Shown in pieces: positions 1 through 8,986 of a stretch of 64,000 bases of DNA. Under the pieces are notes generated by a model, which saw only the letters and a list, made by a program, of their open reading frames with translations, ran no database searches and had not been told where the DNA came from. Numbering within the stretch: the stretch's first letter is position 1; the number at the start of each line of letters is the position of its first letter. This DNA is from a virus, in IMG/VR virus record IMGVR_UViG_3300047994_000025, positions 1 to 64,000 of that record; one strand, written 5' to 3'. A program made the position numbers and the translations under genes.

Positions 1-801
1 AACGACGTATGCGGTCGCACCGGCGTATGTGCCGCGCGGATTAACACCGGTCAGACCGGTCGCACCACGAGACGCAAGAACCTGCCATGTCGCACTACCG
101 CCGACCACCGGTGCGACGTTCGTGTTATCGACCAAGGCCACATACGACGCGCCGTTGTACGATACCAGATCGTCAATGACGTACGCGGTCACGTTCGACC
201 AAGGGCCGCGATTGTTCAGACCAGCCGGACCGGTGATGTACGCCGGGTTCGTCCAATCACCCGAAGCGTTCGACGCCTTGGAATAGATCGCCGCGCGACC
301 GTCGCCAGTGTCAGCGACAAGAACCGTGTAGCCGGTTGCTTGCGTGTCGTACGCGTCGCGCTCGGCGAGCGTGTCGACCTGAACGTCATAGTTCACACCG
401 TTCACCAGATCGGTCTTGTTCAAGAGACCCATCGAACCCGGAGCGGTGAAATACGGAATTGTGTCGGTCGCGCCAACGAGACCGGCGAACGCATAAAGGT
501 TGCCGGACTGCATTCGTTCAAGAAGTTGACGGGTTGTTTCCTGTACACGACCCTGATCCGCTTGAAAACGGATTTCGTACGGGCCGGTGACCTGTGTCGC
601 ACCCGGCCAATTGTAAGCAAGCGTGATGTGCGTGTCGTCCACCACTTCGGCAATGCGAACACTTTCACCGGACGGCGACCAGAAAAAATCGCCCGGAAGG
701 ATCGTGTTAAGCCACATGGTGCCGGTGCCAACCACGTTCGGCGAACCGTTCGTGCAAACCGCCGTGCCGTCAGTGTAGGTCGATGGGAGAATGACGGACA
801 T
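1..801 (-). CDS. Tail fibre / receptor-binding protein (partial)
   Basis: The gene runs off the left edge; 267 codons are visible from the ATG at 801 with no stop. Residues 22-70 look like the beta-rich attachment domain common at fibre N-termini (GTGTMW, PGDFF and LAYNWPGAT stretches). Residues 198-240 form a carbohydrate-binding-module-like unit (RGPWSNVTAYVIDDLV, then SYVAL), and a second copy starts at residue 255 at the edge, so tandem sugar-binding units are likely. It is the last visible gene of the tail operon, where a host-receptor fibre is expected. The fold assignment rests on motif recognition; the receptor is unknown. Confidence 0.7.
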   Translation of the reverse strand, partial: MSVILPSTYTDGTAVCTNGSPNVVGTGTMWLNTILPGDFFWSPSGESVRIAEVVDDTHITLAYNWPGATQVTGPYEIRFQADQGRVQETTRQLLERMQSGNLYAFAGLVGATDTIPYFTAPGSMGLLNKTDLVNGVNYDVQVDTLAERDAYDTQATGYTVLVADTGDGRAAIYSKASNASGDWTNPAYITGPAGLNNRGPWSNVTAYVIDDLVSYNGASYVALVDNTNVAPVVGGSATWQVLASRGATGLTGVNPRGTYAGATAYVV

Positions 802-804
802 GTG

Positions 805-1026
805 TTAGCTTACCTTTTCCGTGAGTTCGGCTTGAAGATTGGCGATTTCTTCCTTGTCGGCGATTTGGATCGCTTCAAGTTCCTGAACCCGCGCGCGCAG
901 CGCTTCGACTTCCGCCGACGCGTTAACGACAAGCTGTGCAAGCATGGCGCTCCGGTTCTGGTAGAAATTGATTACGGCGTTCGCTTCGCCAATTCGGGTT
1001 GCTTCGGTGACGGTGATTTCGCTCAT
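805..1026 (-). CDS. Small coiled-coil protein, tail operon
   Basis: A 73-residue acidic protein. From about residue 25 to the end it is a continuous heptad-like helix (LVVNASAEVEALRARVQEL and onward), so it is probably a coiled-coil oligomer. It sits three bases upstream of the fibre start and is likely cotranslated with it. A fibre chaperone or trimerisation partner is possible, but there is no family match I can name. Confidence 0.65.
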   Translation of the reverse strand: MSEITVTEATRIGEANAVINFYQNRSAMLAQLVVNASAEVEALRARVQELEAIQIADKEEIANLQAELTEKVS

Positions 1027-1065
1027 GATCCGGCATTCTAGTGACGGATCGCGGGAATGAATAGG

Positions 1066-1434
1066 TCAGCTAAGCACGGCGTTCAGTTCATCGAAAGCAT
1101 ACCACCGAACGGTTCGGGCTTGCGCACTGGTGATACCGAACGTTCCGTTCCCGACGTACTCCGTCGCCCATAGGTTCGGCCATCCCGGACAAGCGTTGTC
1201 GGATGCTCGCATCAACACAAACGGCGGATACGCGTAAGACCGGGTCAGGCCGATCGTGATCGTACCGGCGCCGCCGAATGTGATGATCCCCGACTCCTTC
1301 GGCACCATCGGAGCCATGGTTTCATAAAGCGAAAGCTGCGATGCACTGGCGAACTTCGCGTCGACACTCGACAGGCGCGAAACGCGCAACTTCATGATAC
1401 CCGAATCTTGACCGATGAACACACGCCGTCCCAT
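1066..1434 (-). CDS. Tail-associated protein, paralogue 1 of 3
   Basis: A 122-residue protein. The ATG at 1434 overlaps the upstream stop by one base (TAATG), and its opening MGRRVFIGQDSG resembles MGRHPGINDTG near the start of the next protein, which fixes the start. It shares layout with the two upstream proteins: a short beta N-terminus, a region aligned to LLDS/LFET-type words, and a C-terminal stretch with WATEY and an aromatic end. Its position between the tip protein and the fibre suggests a minor tail or baseplate decoration. Function is unknown. Confidence 0.65.
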   Translation of the reverse strand: MGRRVFIGQDSGIMKLRVSRLSSVDAKFASASQLSLYETMAPMVPKESGIITFGGAGTITIGLTRSYAYPPFVLMRASDNACPGWPNLWATEYVGNGTFGITSAQARTVRWYAFDELNAVLS

Positions 1435-1928
1435 TACGATGTTTCCTGTGGGTTGCGGAAGATGATGTAATAAAAATACATGGTGCCGCTTGTGCCGCGC
1501 GGGCTGACGTTGTGCTGACAACAGATTGTACCAGCATTCGGCATCCACACACCGGAGCATTGTACCGCGTAGTTAGACCCGCGATTTTCCGCGTAGCTGA
1601 TACCGGCATCCGGCCAATAGGACGTATTCACCGGAATGCCGAGACTGTTCCCCGATCCGTAAATGACGTTCCCGTAAAACTGTGGGATGTAGCCGAGATT
1701 AGGAACACCGACCGATGTGTAATAGACCGCTTGACCGGAACTTGTCGGCGAGCCTGATTGAATGTACGACAGTTGTCGGCGACCATGCGTGAGAAGGTCA
1801 AGACCTTTCCAACGACTATCCAAAAGAAACGGAACCGAGACGTCGTCAACACTAACGCCGGGGTGACTGACGAACACACCCGTGTCGTTGATTCCCGGAT
1901 GTCGACCCATGATGATACGCTTGACCAT
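1434..1928 (-). CDS. Tail-associated protein, paralogue 2 of 3
   Basis: A 164-residue protein that starts directly after the stop of paralogue 3 and ends in a one-base overlap with paralogue 1. The N-terminal part reads HPGVSVDDVSVPFLLDSRWKG, like the RPGQDADNPLLVDAG region of paralogue 3. It is rich in Gly, Ser and Tyr, typical of exposed beta tail proteins. Likely minor tail protein; exact role not known. Confidence 0.65.
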   Translation of the reverse strand: MVKRIIMGRHPGINDTGVFVSHPGVSVDDVSVPFLLDSRWKGLDLLTHGRRQLSYIQSGSPTSSGQAVYYTSVGVPNLGYIPQFYGNVIYGSGNSLGIPVNTSYWPDAGISYAENRGSNYAVQCSGVWMPNAGTICCQHNVSPRGTSGTMYFYYIIFRNPQETS

Positions 1929-2381
1929 CTAGCGAACTCCGAACAAGGCGTACTTTTGATACTCCGTCGCCCAATAGTTGTTATTCGGTGTGCGCTGAAC
2001 GCGGTTGATCACGATGCGGTCGTTGTACACTCTCGACCCCGCACCAGCGAACGCCGACGCGCCTTGCGCCGCGTAACCTGTGATGTTCGGGAAGTCGACC
2101 GACGCGCCCCAATAACCGACTACCATCGCAGCCGGTGCAAACGTGTAAGTTCGCTTGAACGGGATAATGATCTGTGACGATTCGGTCGTGATGCATCCAA
2201 GGTTGCTAACCGCCTTGTTTGACGTGTCCCATGATCCGGTTCCGGACTCGAGCAAGTAGCCTGAAAAATTCCAGTTGCTATCGAAGATTTTCCCGGCGTC
2301 GACCAGCAACGGATTATCAGCATCTTGTCCCGGTCGAACAATCAGCAACCGACCCGGAGAAATTTTAAAACGAAGTGACAT
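1929..2381 (-). CDS. Tail-associated protein, paralogue 3 of 3
   Basis: A 150-residue protein starting in a TGATG overlap with the tip-protein stop. It opens MSLRFKISPGRLLIVRPGQD, followed by LLVDAGKIFDSNW, and ends with WATEYQKYALFGVR, a C-terminal pattern shared with paralogue 1 (WATEYVGNG). Small proteins of this kind follow the tip protein in related alphaproteobacterial siphophages. I infer a role at the tail tip; no enzymatic motif is seen. Confidence 0.65.
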   Translation of the reverse strand: MSLRFKISPGRLLIVRPGQDADNPLLVDAGKIFDSNWNFSGYLLESGTGSWDTSNKAVSNLGCITTESSQIIIPFKRTYTFAPAAMVVGYWGASVDFPNITGYAAQGASAFAGAGSRVYNDRIVINRVQRTPNNNYWATEYQKYALFGVR

Positions 2382-5038
2382 CAGTCGTAAATCTCGATTG
2401 TACCCGCATCAATGTCAATGTTCATTTTGCCGCCCGGATTGGTGATCAGACCGGCATTAACCGTTCCGATATTGGCGACGTTCAAGGTAAGTTCGCCCGA
2501 TTGGAAGATCAATGGGTTCGCGCTGGTCGTGCCGTCCGATACCACGAACTGTTCGGCAATGACAAGGACTCGAGTCGGATCGCTTGACGACGTCGGCACG
2601 TCAAGGAACAGGCCGGACGATCGGAACGTACCCGCGCCGCCCGCGCGCGCTTCCATGGCAATACGCGCGGCATAGCCCGAAGGTCCGGCGCTAGCGGTCA
2701 TGCGGAAGTTCGCCGTCGCGACGTTCCCGGCCACGTCAGCCGCCGACAGTGCCGTGATGGCTTGTGACAGTGCGTCACCCTGTGCGTCGATTTCCGCCGA
2801 CAAGGAACTGATCGCGCTTGCGACCGTATCGTTGACATACACTTCAAGTTCTTCAATACGCAACGCCAACGCCGAGTCCGGGCCGGTGGCGACGACAATA
2901 GCGTTCTGATAACTCGCTGTAACGCCCGCTGTCGTGCTTGAAAGCTCGGTGCGGAGTGTTTGCCGATCCGTGTACGAACCGAAGTCCTGATCAATCGTCA
3001 GGCGCGCAATACGCTGTTGTTCAAGGATCGTCTGACGAACCCCGTCACGAATCCACTTCGTGCCGTCGCTGATGAACTTGTTCACGCCGTCAAGAATGCC
3101 CGGAAGATAGACGTCCTTATCGGAAAGGAGAACGTTCGGCGTCGTGACGTCAAGCCATTCCGACCACAGTGTATCGCGATCGGTGAACGGCACCAGAATT
3201 CCGCGCACTTCGTAATCGGTGTTCGGCAAGAACTGACCCGCCAAGATCACAGACGGCGTCGGAACAAGCGCGTTGTATGGAACGGTCCCGTCGAACATGG
3301 GGTCGGTTGCGCCCGCAAGTCGGACCTGAACGCGAACGCTTTCGACGTCGGTCAGTTCACCGGCGAAGAAGACTTCGATCGACGGGCGGCGAGCGTCACC
3401 GTCATTGTCCACCAGAACAGCCGGGAAAACCTGCCAACCCTGCATAGGCTGTGGAGCCGGGAACGACGGGATAAGCGGAATGGTTTCGTATTCCAGCTTG
3501 TCAGTCGCGGGGTTCCAATCGTAATCGTTCGGATCGTTTTCACGGATCGTCACACCCTGAAGGAACGACGACTCGCCGGTGATCTGTTCAAGATCGAACT
3601 TCTTGTCTTCGTACCCATTGTGCACCGATGACCACGACACGACGTCAAGCGGTTCAAGCATCCACGCTTCGGGCGGCAAGTATTGTTGATGGCGACGGAA
3701 CCGGCGACCGTTCAAAAGAGCCGCCAAGCCGATGCGCTGCGCGGTCGTGTTCGTGAGAACGTACGGAAGGCTGACCGACATCGGAAGTTCGCGATTGTCG
3801 TCGGACGCGATCATACCATTATCGCGGCGTTCCGGCGCTTCTTTGTTCGACCACTTTTCAGCCGGTTCGGTGTAGTTCAGGCGTACAATGTTGTACGTTT
3901 CTTCCAAACCGGGGAACGGGTCGTATCCCTGTTCACGTGTGATGACGATGTTTTCGTCGGTGAACGCATAGACCGACGCACCCGGTGCACCAATGCGGAT
4001 TTTGTAAATGCCGCCGACTTCGGCGATCAGTCCCGACGAAGAGCGCAACAGTTCTTCAAGCGTGCGAGCGACTTCGACGTCACATTCGACCATGCCGCCG
4101 CCGTTGAACTGACGTTCACCGTCGACAATGACATCACAAGCATTCATTCCCGCCATCCACGACGAAGCCGGGAGACGGAACGCGGGCCAATTCTGACCGC
4201 CGTAAACCCATTCGTCGCCGTAGTAAATGCCGCGCGCGACGTTGTACGCCTGAACCATGTAGTTGTTCGACGCTTCCCATGTCGCCGGGTTCGACCAACG
4301 GTGCGCGCCGGAGCCGCCGACCGACGAATCCTTGCGGATATCGTACAGACGGATCGATGGGATTTCGATCGTGAGAGACGGGAAGCCACCGGCCCACAGT
4401 CCGTTGTTCTGGTAACGCGCGGTGAACGTGATGTACGCAACACCACGACCGATCATGTCGTATTGCCAAGGGTACGTCGGATGCGTGCCGAACTTGCCGA
4501 TCAGATAGCCGTCAACACCGGTCTGCGTGCCGTCGTGGTAATCGATCCACGCGTAATCAACGCCGTTCTTGCGGTACTCGGCGACCGGCCATCCTTGCGC
4601 CTGTTTCGGCTGGTCGAACATGATCGTGACCTTTTGGTCATTCATCCATACGACCGGGTTCCCCGGAGCAAGCGGGAGCGACGACACCGCGATAACGTCG
4701 ACCGCGAATTCATTCGGCGTCTTGCCGTTCGCCCATGTGCCGCAATAGACACGAAGGCCAGCCGTCGCGTTGCGACCGAGCGGGAAGAACAGCGAGTTAT
4801 CACCGCCGACCTTTAGGTCAAGCGATGTGCCGGGGTCTTTCGCGCCTTCCTGTTTCTTCGTGAACAAGCCTTTGAGCAAGCTTGCGCCGACCGACAAAGC
4901 GATACCGATGACCGCCTTGACAATGAACCCGCCGATCGCCGAAGACGCGAAGGCACCGATCGCAGCCACAACCGGACCGGCTTGCGCCGTCCCTGTGAAG
5001 ATCAGTAGCGCGATCAGGGTCGAAAGTATCAGGTTCAT
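2381..5038 (-). CDS. Tail tip / host-specificity protein (GTA gp15-like position)
   Basis: An 885-residue protein, the largest of the tail tip. Its N-terminus looks like a secretion signal (MNLILSTLIALLIFTGTAQA, then GP), followed by a Gly/Ala-rich hydrophobic stretch to about residue 62. The middle holds beta domains typical of J-like tip proteins (NPVVWMNDQKV, EETYNIVRLNYTEPAEKW), then an Fn3-like segment. The last ~200 residues form a DUF1983-like central fibre with a short helical region (ISSLSAEIDAQGDALSQAI) and a beta end. It contacts the receptor and opens the tail. The gene order around it matches the GTA tip. The signal-like N-terminus is odd for a virion protein. Confidence 0.8.
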   Translation of the reverse strand: MNLILSTLIALLIFTGTAQAGPVVAAIGAFASSAIGGFIVKAVIGIALSVGASLLKGLFTKKQEGAKDPGTSLDLKVGGDNSLFFPLGRNATAGLRVYCGTWANGKTPNEFAVDVIAVSSLPLAPGNPVVWMNDQKVTIMFDQPKQAQGWPVAEYRKNGVDYAWIDYHDGTQTGVDGYLIGKFGTHPTYPWQYDMIGRGVAYITFTARYQNNGLWAGGFPSLTIEIPSIRLYDIRKDSSVGGSGAHRWSNPATWEASNNYMVQAYNVARGIYYGDEWVYGGQNWPAFRLPASSWMAGMNACDVIVDGERQFNGGGMVECDVEVARTLEELLRSSSGLIAEVGGIYKIRIGAPGASVYAFTDENIVITREQGYDPFPGLEETYNIVRLNYTEPAEKWSNKEAPERRDNGMIASDDNRELPMSVSLPYVLTNTTAQRIGLAALLNGRRFRRHQQYLPPEAWMLEPLDVVSWSSVHNGYEDKKFDLEQITGESSFLQGVTIRENDPNDYDWNPATDKLEYETIPLIPSFPAPQPMQGWQVFPAVLVDNDGDARRPSIEVFFAGELTDVESVRVQVRLAGATDPMFDGTVPYNALVPTPSVILAGQFLPNTDYEVRGILVPFTDRDTLWSEWLDVTTPNVLLSDKDVYLPGILDGVNKFISDGTKWIRDGVRQTILEQQRIARLTIDQDFGSYTDRQTLRTELSSTTAGVTASYQNAIVVATGPDSALALRIEELEVYVNDTVASAISSLSAEIDAQGDALSQAITALSAADVAGNVATANFRMTASAGPSGYAARIAMEARAGGAGTFRSSGLFLDVPTSSSDPTRVLVIAEQFVVSDGTTSANPLIFQSGELTLNVANIGTVNAGLITNPGGKMNIDIDAGTIEIYD

Positions 5039-5454
5039 ATTTTAAATACCGCTTCGGCTTCTAACAAGTCGATCGTACCGATTCCATCCGGACGACGGAA
5101 AAAGATGCGGTCGCGGTTCACTATACCAAGCGAATACCCCAATGGCGAGGTATCGCGCACGACGGCGATGTCGCCGGTGAAGCCTGTCGACGGATGCACC
5201 GGTTCGCCAAGGAACGAAGCGACGGCGTCCTTCAGGTTTTCGAACCCGGCTTCTTTCATCTTGCGGATCGCGCCCGCACGCGTCTTGTACGTGCCGATGT
5301 AATCAGCGGCGGGGTTCGGCTTGCCGGTCAAGACTTCAACAACGCCACCGGCCCACGCCGGACCGCAATCCGTCTTACCCCATTCGAACGGGACATACCG
5401 CATGGTGTCGATGAAAGTCACAAACCGTGAGTGCCAATCGGGAAGTCTGGTCAT
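5035..5454 (-). CDS. DUF6950 / NlpC-P60-like tail tip protein
   Basis: A 139-residue protein. The ATG at 5454 makes an ATGA overlap with the preceding stop, preferred over an in-frame ATG six codons upstream. The motif PFEWGKTDCGPAWAGG at about residues 22-37 carries the Cys of the papain-like NlpC/P60 fold as seen in DUF6950, and GDIAVVRD follows near residue 95. It fills the slot of the GTA gp14 peptidase, between the DUF2163 hub and the large tip protein. A role in tip assembly or local cell-wall opening during entry is inferred. Confidence 0.75.
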   Translation of the reverse strand: MTRLPDWHSRFVTFIDTMRYVPFEWGKTDCGPAWAGGVVEVLTGKPNPAADYIGTYKTRAGAIRKMKEAGFENLKDAVASFLGEPVHPSTGFTGDIAVVRDTSPLGYSLGIVNRDRIFFRRPDGIGTIDLLEAEAVFKI

Positions 5455-6068
5455 GACGGGTTGGCTCCCCAATACAGACGCACGTCGCCCATGACATCAA
5501 CGTAACGCAAGAACCGGTCACCGCCGCGACGCATGATCGAAGCATCGGACATTTTCGCCGGGTTGGTGCGCGTCAGTTCGTTCGTGATCGACGTACAGGT
5601 CAGTTCGATCGCACCTTCGCCGCCGACCTTACCACGGCGCGGCTGTGCCTTGTTGACTGTACCCATGAAATGCAACATGGGCGGGTCAGCGTTCAGGTTC
5701 GTCGCCGGGTCGATCACCGATCGGTGAATCTCGATACGCGCGTTGCGCACGTCGTTACCGCGCACCAGTTCGTTCACATGCGCGTCGATGTTGGAAAGCT
5801 GAACACCGATCGTATAGACGTTCAAGCCGACCGACAGCGTGATCGGGTCAACGTTCCGGAGCGCGCCCGCGCCATAGTATCGACGGTTGACCGCAAAGCC
5901 AGTCTGACCGGAAATGACCGGGATAGTCACATCGGGGTCGATGTCGTTATAGAAGCCGAATTCGACCAGACCTGTGACGGTCTGAATCCAGACGTAATCG
6001 CGGAACGACGCGCCGTTTTGCGCGGCATTGCGAAGGACGTTGTATGTATTGGTCGGTAACGATCTCAT
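5451..6068 (-). CDS. DUF2163 tail hub protein (GTA gp13-like)
   Basis: A 205-residue protein resembling the DUF2163 family: beta-rich N-terminus with FYNDIDPDVTIPVISG, a core with SVGLNVYTIGVQLSN, and the typical C-terminal block GAIELTCTSITNELTRTNPA followed by RRGGDRFLRYVD. Members form the hub ring under the tape measure in gene transfer agents and related siphophages. Start and stop make ATGA overlaps with both neighbours, consistent with one tail operon. Confidence 0.8.
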   Translation of the reverse strand: MRSLPTNTYNVLRNAAQNGASFRDYVWIQTVTGLVEFGFYNDIDPDVTIPVISGQTGFAVNRRYYGAGALRNVDPITLSVGLNVYTIGVQLSNIDAHVNELVRGNDVRNARIEIHRSVIDPATNLNADPPMLHFMGTVNKAQPRRGKVGGEGAIELTCTSITNELTRTNPAKMSDASIMRRGGDRFLRYVDVMGDVRLYWGANPS

Positions 6069-6688
6069 AGCTTTTGCACCGCTTCGAACCGGAACCCGGT
6101 TGCTTTCCAGTTGGACGAATCGAACGTTGCGTATTCGATGCTATCCGGCATGAACTGGCATTTCACCTTCGGCTGTTTCAAGATCACCGTCATGTTCGCG
6201 GTGATACCAGCCGGGAGACCGGGGAACACGCGGAACGCCGACGTCACGCCGCCCGAACCGGCTGTCGCCGCCTGACTCACTTCGAAGAACCCGCGTCGAC
6301 CAGCGTAATCGATTTGCATGAAATCGCCCGGTGCAAGCTTATAGCCAGCCGGGAGACCCTTCAAGGTCACAGTGCTGTCGGTTGTCGAAACCGTGTCGAC
6401 CAGTACGTTCGCCGAACCGAGAATGGAGCCGTCCGGATCGTTGCGCGGATACGCGGCGATCGGGTCGTACACTTCGAATGTTTGACCGGGCCGGTTCAGG
6501 TCGTTCATGATTGCGCGGATCGCGCGCCCGTCATCGAACGTCGAAATCGGTGTATCGATTCCGATCTTCCACAGCGGTGTCGCTAGCTCGGCGCGCAAAA
6601 TCTGACCCGACCCGATACCTTCGGTTTCGTCGTTCCGCATGGGGCTGATTGTGATGCTGGTGATTTCGATGACGTCGTTTAAGACCAT
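6065..6688 (-). CDS. Distal tail protein candidate (GTA gp12 position)
   Basis: A 207-residue beta-rich protein directly after the tape measure. It has ITSITISPMRNDETEG at the start and LPAGYKLAPGDFMQIDYAGR in the middle, a pattern I associate with tail proteins of rhizobial siphophages. Position and size fit the distal tail (Dit-like) ring linking tube and hub. No catalytic motif is visible. The assignment is mainly by gene order. Confidence 0.65.
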   Translation of the reverse strand: MVLNDVIEITSITISPMRNDETEGIGSGQILRAELATPLWKIGIDTPISTFDDGRAIRAIMNDLNRPGQTFEVYDPIAAYPRNDPDGSILGSANVLVDTVSTTDSTVTLKGLPAGYKLAPGDFMQIDYAGRRGFFEVSQAATAGSGGVTSAFRVFPGLPAGITANMTVILKQPKVKCQFMPDSIEYATFDSSNWKATGFRFEAVQKL

Positions 6689-6691
6689 GAC

Positions 6692-8986
6692 TTAGCGTAT
6701 CCGTGGGTTCTCTTGCACTCGTTGCATACTTTGCGGTAGCTTGTGAGTGTCATAGTCGTCAAGCCCGTCGATGACCGCGTCGTACGCGATCTTCTTGATC
6801 GTTTCGTCACCGTTAGCCGAAAGATGCTGAACGATAGTCACACCGCCGCGATTGTCGTTTGCAGCGGGCGCGAAAGTCGGGGTCGACGGAACGGCGATGC
6901 GGTTGTTCGGCACGACTTGCGAGCCGCCCGGAACCTTCATCAATTCCGGACCCTTTTCACCAACCATCTTCCAACCGCCCGACGAATACGACGTACCCGA
7001 AGCGTGACCACCGGTGATCCAACTAAACAGACCGCCGAGAATGCCGCCACCGCCGCCCGTGCCGCCCGCGTTCCACAGACCATCGAACAGACCGTCAAGC
7101 GCGGAATCAAGTAGCTTGTCGGCGATCTTTTGCAGTGCGTTCGAAGCGGCGTTCGCGAATGATTCCCACAAGCTCTTGCCTTCGATTAGACCGTCTTTAA
7201 GGTCGGTGAAGAACCCCTTGAACGTATCCTTGCCGAAGTCATACGCGGCCTTCAAATCCTTGGTGCGCTGTTCGGCTTCCGCCATCTGTTCAGCGAGACC
7301 GTGGATTTCCTCTTTCTGTTGCTGCGTAAGCTTGATGTGCGCGTCAGCCGCCTTGTTCAGCATTTCCTGTTCGTAGCGAAGCGCGGCGGCGGCTTGCTCG
7401 GTCATGCCGATCGCTTCAGCTTCAAGGTTTTGCTGTTCGATGAACTGTTTCGAATCCCGGATGATCTTTTCGTACGGGTCTTCTTTTTCCTTCGCGCCCT
7501 TCTTCTTTTTCTTCGACAGGCGTTCGTTCATCGCTTCGACGGAATTCGCTTTCCACGCGTCGTAAAACTCGCCGAGCGGATCGGAATTTTCGATTTCGTC
7601 GTGACGCTTGTTGCGCGCATCCAACTGCGCTTTCATGTCGGCGACGATCTTGTCGGTATTGGCGCGGTCTTCGATCTGGTAGTTCTTCGGGTCGATCATA
7701 CCCAACGCATCTTGCGATGCGTCATAGCCGGGGATTTTCGACAGTACGCCGTTGATCGCCGCCGATAGCTTGTTAATGCCGTCAAGCGCATACGAAATCA
7801 TTCCGTTGATTCCGTCGATCACCATGTTCGTCGCACCAGCGATACCGAGCGCGACGACATTCGGGATTTGCTTGAAGATATATTTCAGGTCGTTGTACAC
7901 ATCGGTGAACGACTTAATGATCAGATTGCCCGTCGCGACCGTTGCGTCAACGATCCAATCCCACACGGGTTTCAGTGTGTCCATGAGCGGCGAGAACGCG
8001 TCGCTGACACCGTCCTTAACGGTCTTCCAAAGACCCGACATGATGTCGCCGAATTCGATCGACTTGTGACCAGCGTCGACAAGTTCGTTCTTCAGCTTGA
8101 AGACCGTTACGGCACCGATCGCAGCGGCGGCAGTCAACAGCGGAAACTTGGTGATCAGACCGAGAATCATCTTGCCAGACTCGCTGAATGCGCGCCCGAT
8201 ACCGCCTTCGTTCGTTCCCCAAATCTGCGCGATCTGTGGTCCTTGCTGAAGAAGGACCATCAGCGGCGGCATGCCGAGTGCGAGCGACTGACCGGTGTCG
8301 AGCAACTGAAACGACAGGTTTCGCTGTTGCCACGCAAGGTTCTTCGTGACACCCGAAGCCTTGTCGACAAGGTCGTTACTCTTGCGCATAGACGATGACG
8401 CGTTCGTGTAGCTGGCGTTAAGCTGATCGACCATCACAGACGCTTGACGCCCGTTGATGATGTTTTGTTGCAGCGCCCGATTAATGTCGCCGAGTTCGGT
8501 TTCGTACTTCACGGATGCGGCGTAAACCGAATCGATCTTCATACGAAGCTGATCGAACGACGACGTCGGAAGCGGCGGAACCTTCAGCTTTTCAAGCTCG
8601 GTGTTCAGCATCGACACTTGCTTTTCAAGCTCGGCAATGCGTGCCGACATAGTCGCCGTGTCAGCCGCTCCGGACGCCGCGAACTGACCCATTGCAGCGA
8701 TCAGCGATTGCGTCATGCGTTCGATCGACTCTTCGGCGATCGACACCGTCGTCAGGGATTTTGCAAGCTGAACAGCGTTGTCGTTTGCCGCGCGCATGGA
8801 AGACTGAAGCTTCGACATTGCGGCAGATGCACCGCCGAACGACATCCGACTTCCGGAGCCGCCCGACAGTGACTTGTTGAAGGATTCGAGTTCGCGGCGG
8901 GCTTGCGCAAGATCATTACGGAGCGGGGTCAAATCCCCGTGCACCGGTACGGTTAGTTCAGCTACCGTTTGACCTTGCGTCGCCAT
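6692..8986 (-). CDS. Tape measure protein
   Basis: A 764-residue protein. The N-terminal ~200 residues are helical and coiled-coil (LTPLRNDLAQARRELESFN, then AELEKQVSMLNTELEKL), followed by hydrophobic segments around residues 280-300 and 370-420, a charged KKKKKGAKEKED stretch, more helix, and a Gly-rich C-terminus with GGILGGLFSWITGGHASG and MVGEKGPELMKVPGGSQ. These C-terminal words are characteristic of tape measures. It sets tail length and is injected with the DNA; the hydrophobic parts may form the membrane channel. It is short, so a tail of about 110-120 nm is expected. It overlaps the chaperone gene by 29 bases. Confidence 0.92.
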   Translation of the reverse strand: MATQGQTVAELTVPVHGDLTPLRNDLAQARRELESFNKSLSGGSGSRMSFGGASAAMSKLQSSMRAANDNAVQLAKSLTTVSIAEESIERMTQSLIAAMGQFAASGAADTATMSARIAELEKQVSMLNTELEKLKVPPLPTSSFDQLRMKIDSVYAASVKYETELGDINRALQQNIINGRQASVMVDQLNASYTNASSSMRKSNDLVDKASGVTKNLAWQQRNLSFQLLDTGQSLALGMPPLMVLLQQGPQIAQIWGTNEGGIGRAFSESGKMILGLITKFPLLTAAAAIGAVTVFKLKNELVDAGHKSIEFGDIMSGLWKTVKDGVSDAFSPLMDTLKPVWDWIVDATVATGNLIIKSFTDVYNDLKYIFKQIPNVVALGIAGATNMVIDGINGMISYALDGINKLSAAINGVLSKIPGYDASQDALGMIDPKNYQIEDRANTDKIVADMKAQLDARNKRHDEIENSDPLGEFYDAWKANSVEAMNERLSKKKKKGAKEKEDPYEKIIRDSKQFIEQQNLEAEAIGMTEQAAAALRYEQEMLNKAADAHIKLTQQQKEEIHGLAEQMAEAEQRTKDLKAAYDFGKDTFKGFFTDLKDGLIEGKSLWESFANAASNALQKIADKLLDSALDGLFDGLWNAGGTGGGGGILGGLFSWITGGHASGTSYSSGGWKMVGEKGPELMKVPGGSQVVPNNRIAVPSTPTFAPAANDNRGGVTIVQHLSANGDETIKKIAYDAVIDGLDDYDTHKLPQSMQRVQENPRIR

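Noticed and set aside
340-1041. 233-codon plus-strand open frame opposite the tail fibre
   Set aside because: It is antisense to a fibre gene with clear domains, has an Arg/Val/Asp-rich composition typical of a shadow frame, and no ribosome site.
3683-4816. 377-codon plus-strand frame opposite the tail tip gene
   Set aside because: Antisense shadow with Arg/Val/Asp excess and no start signal.
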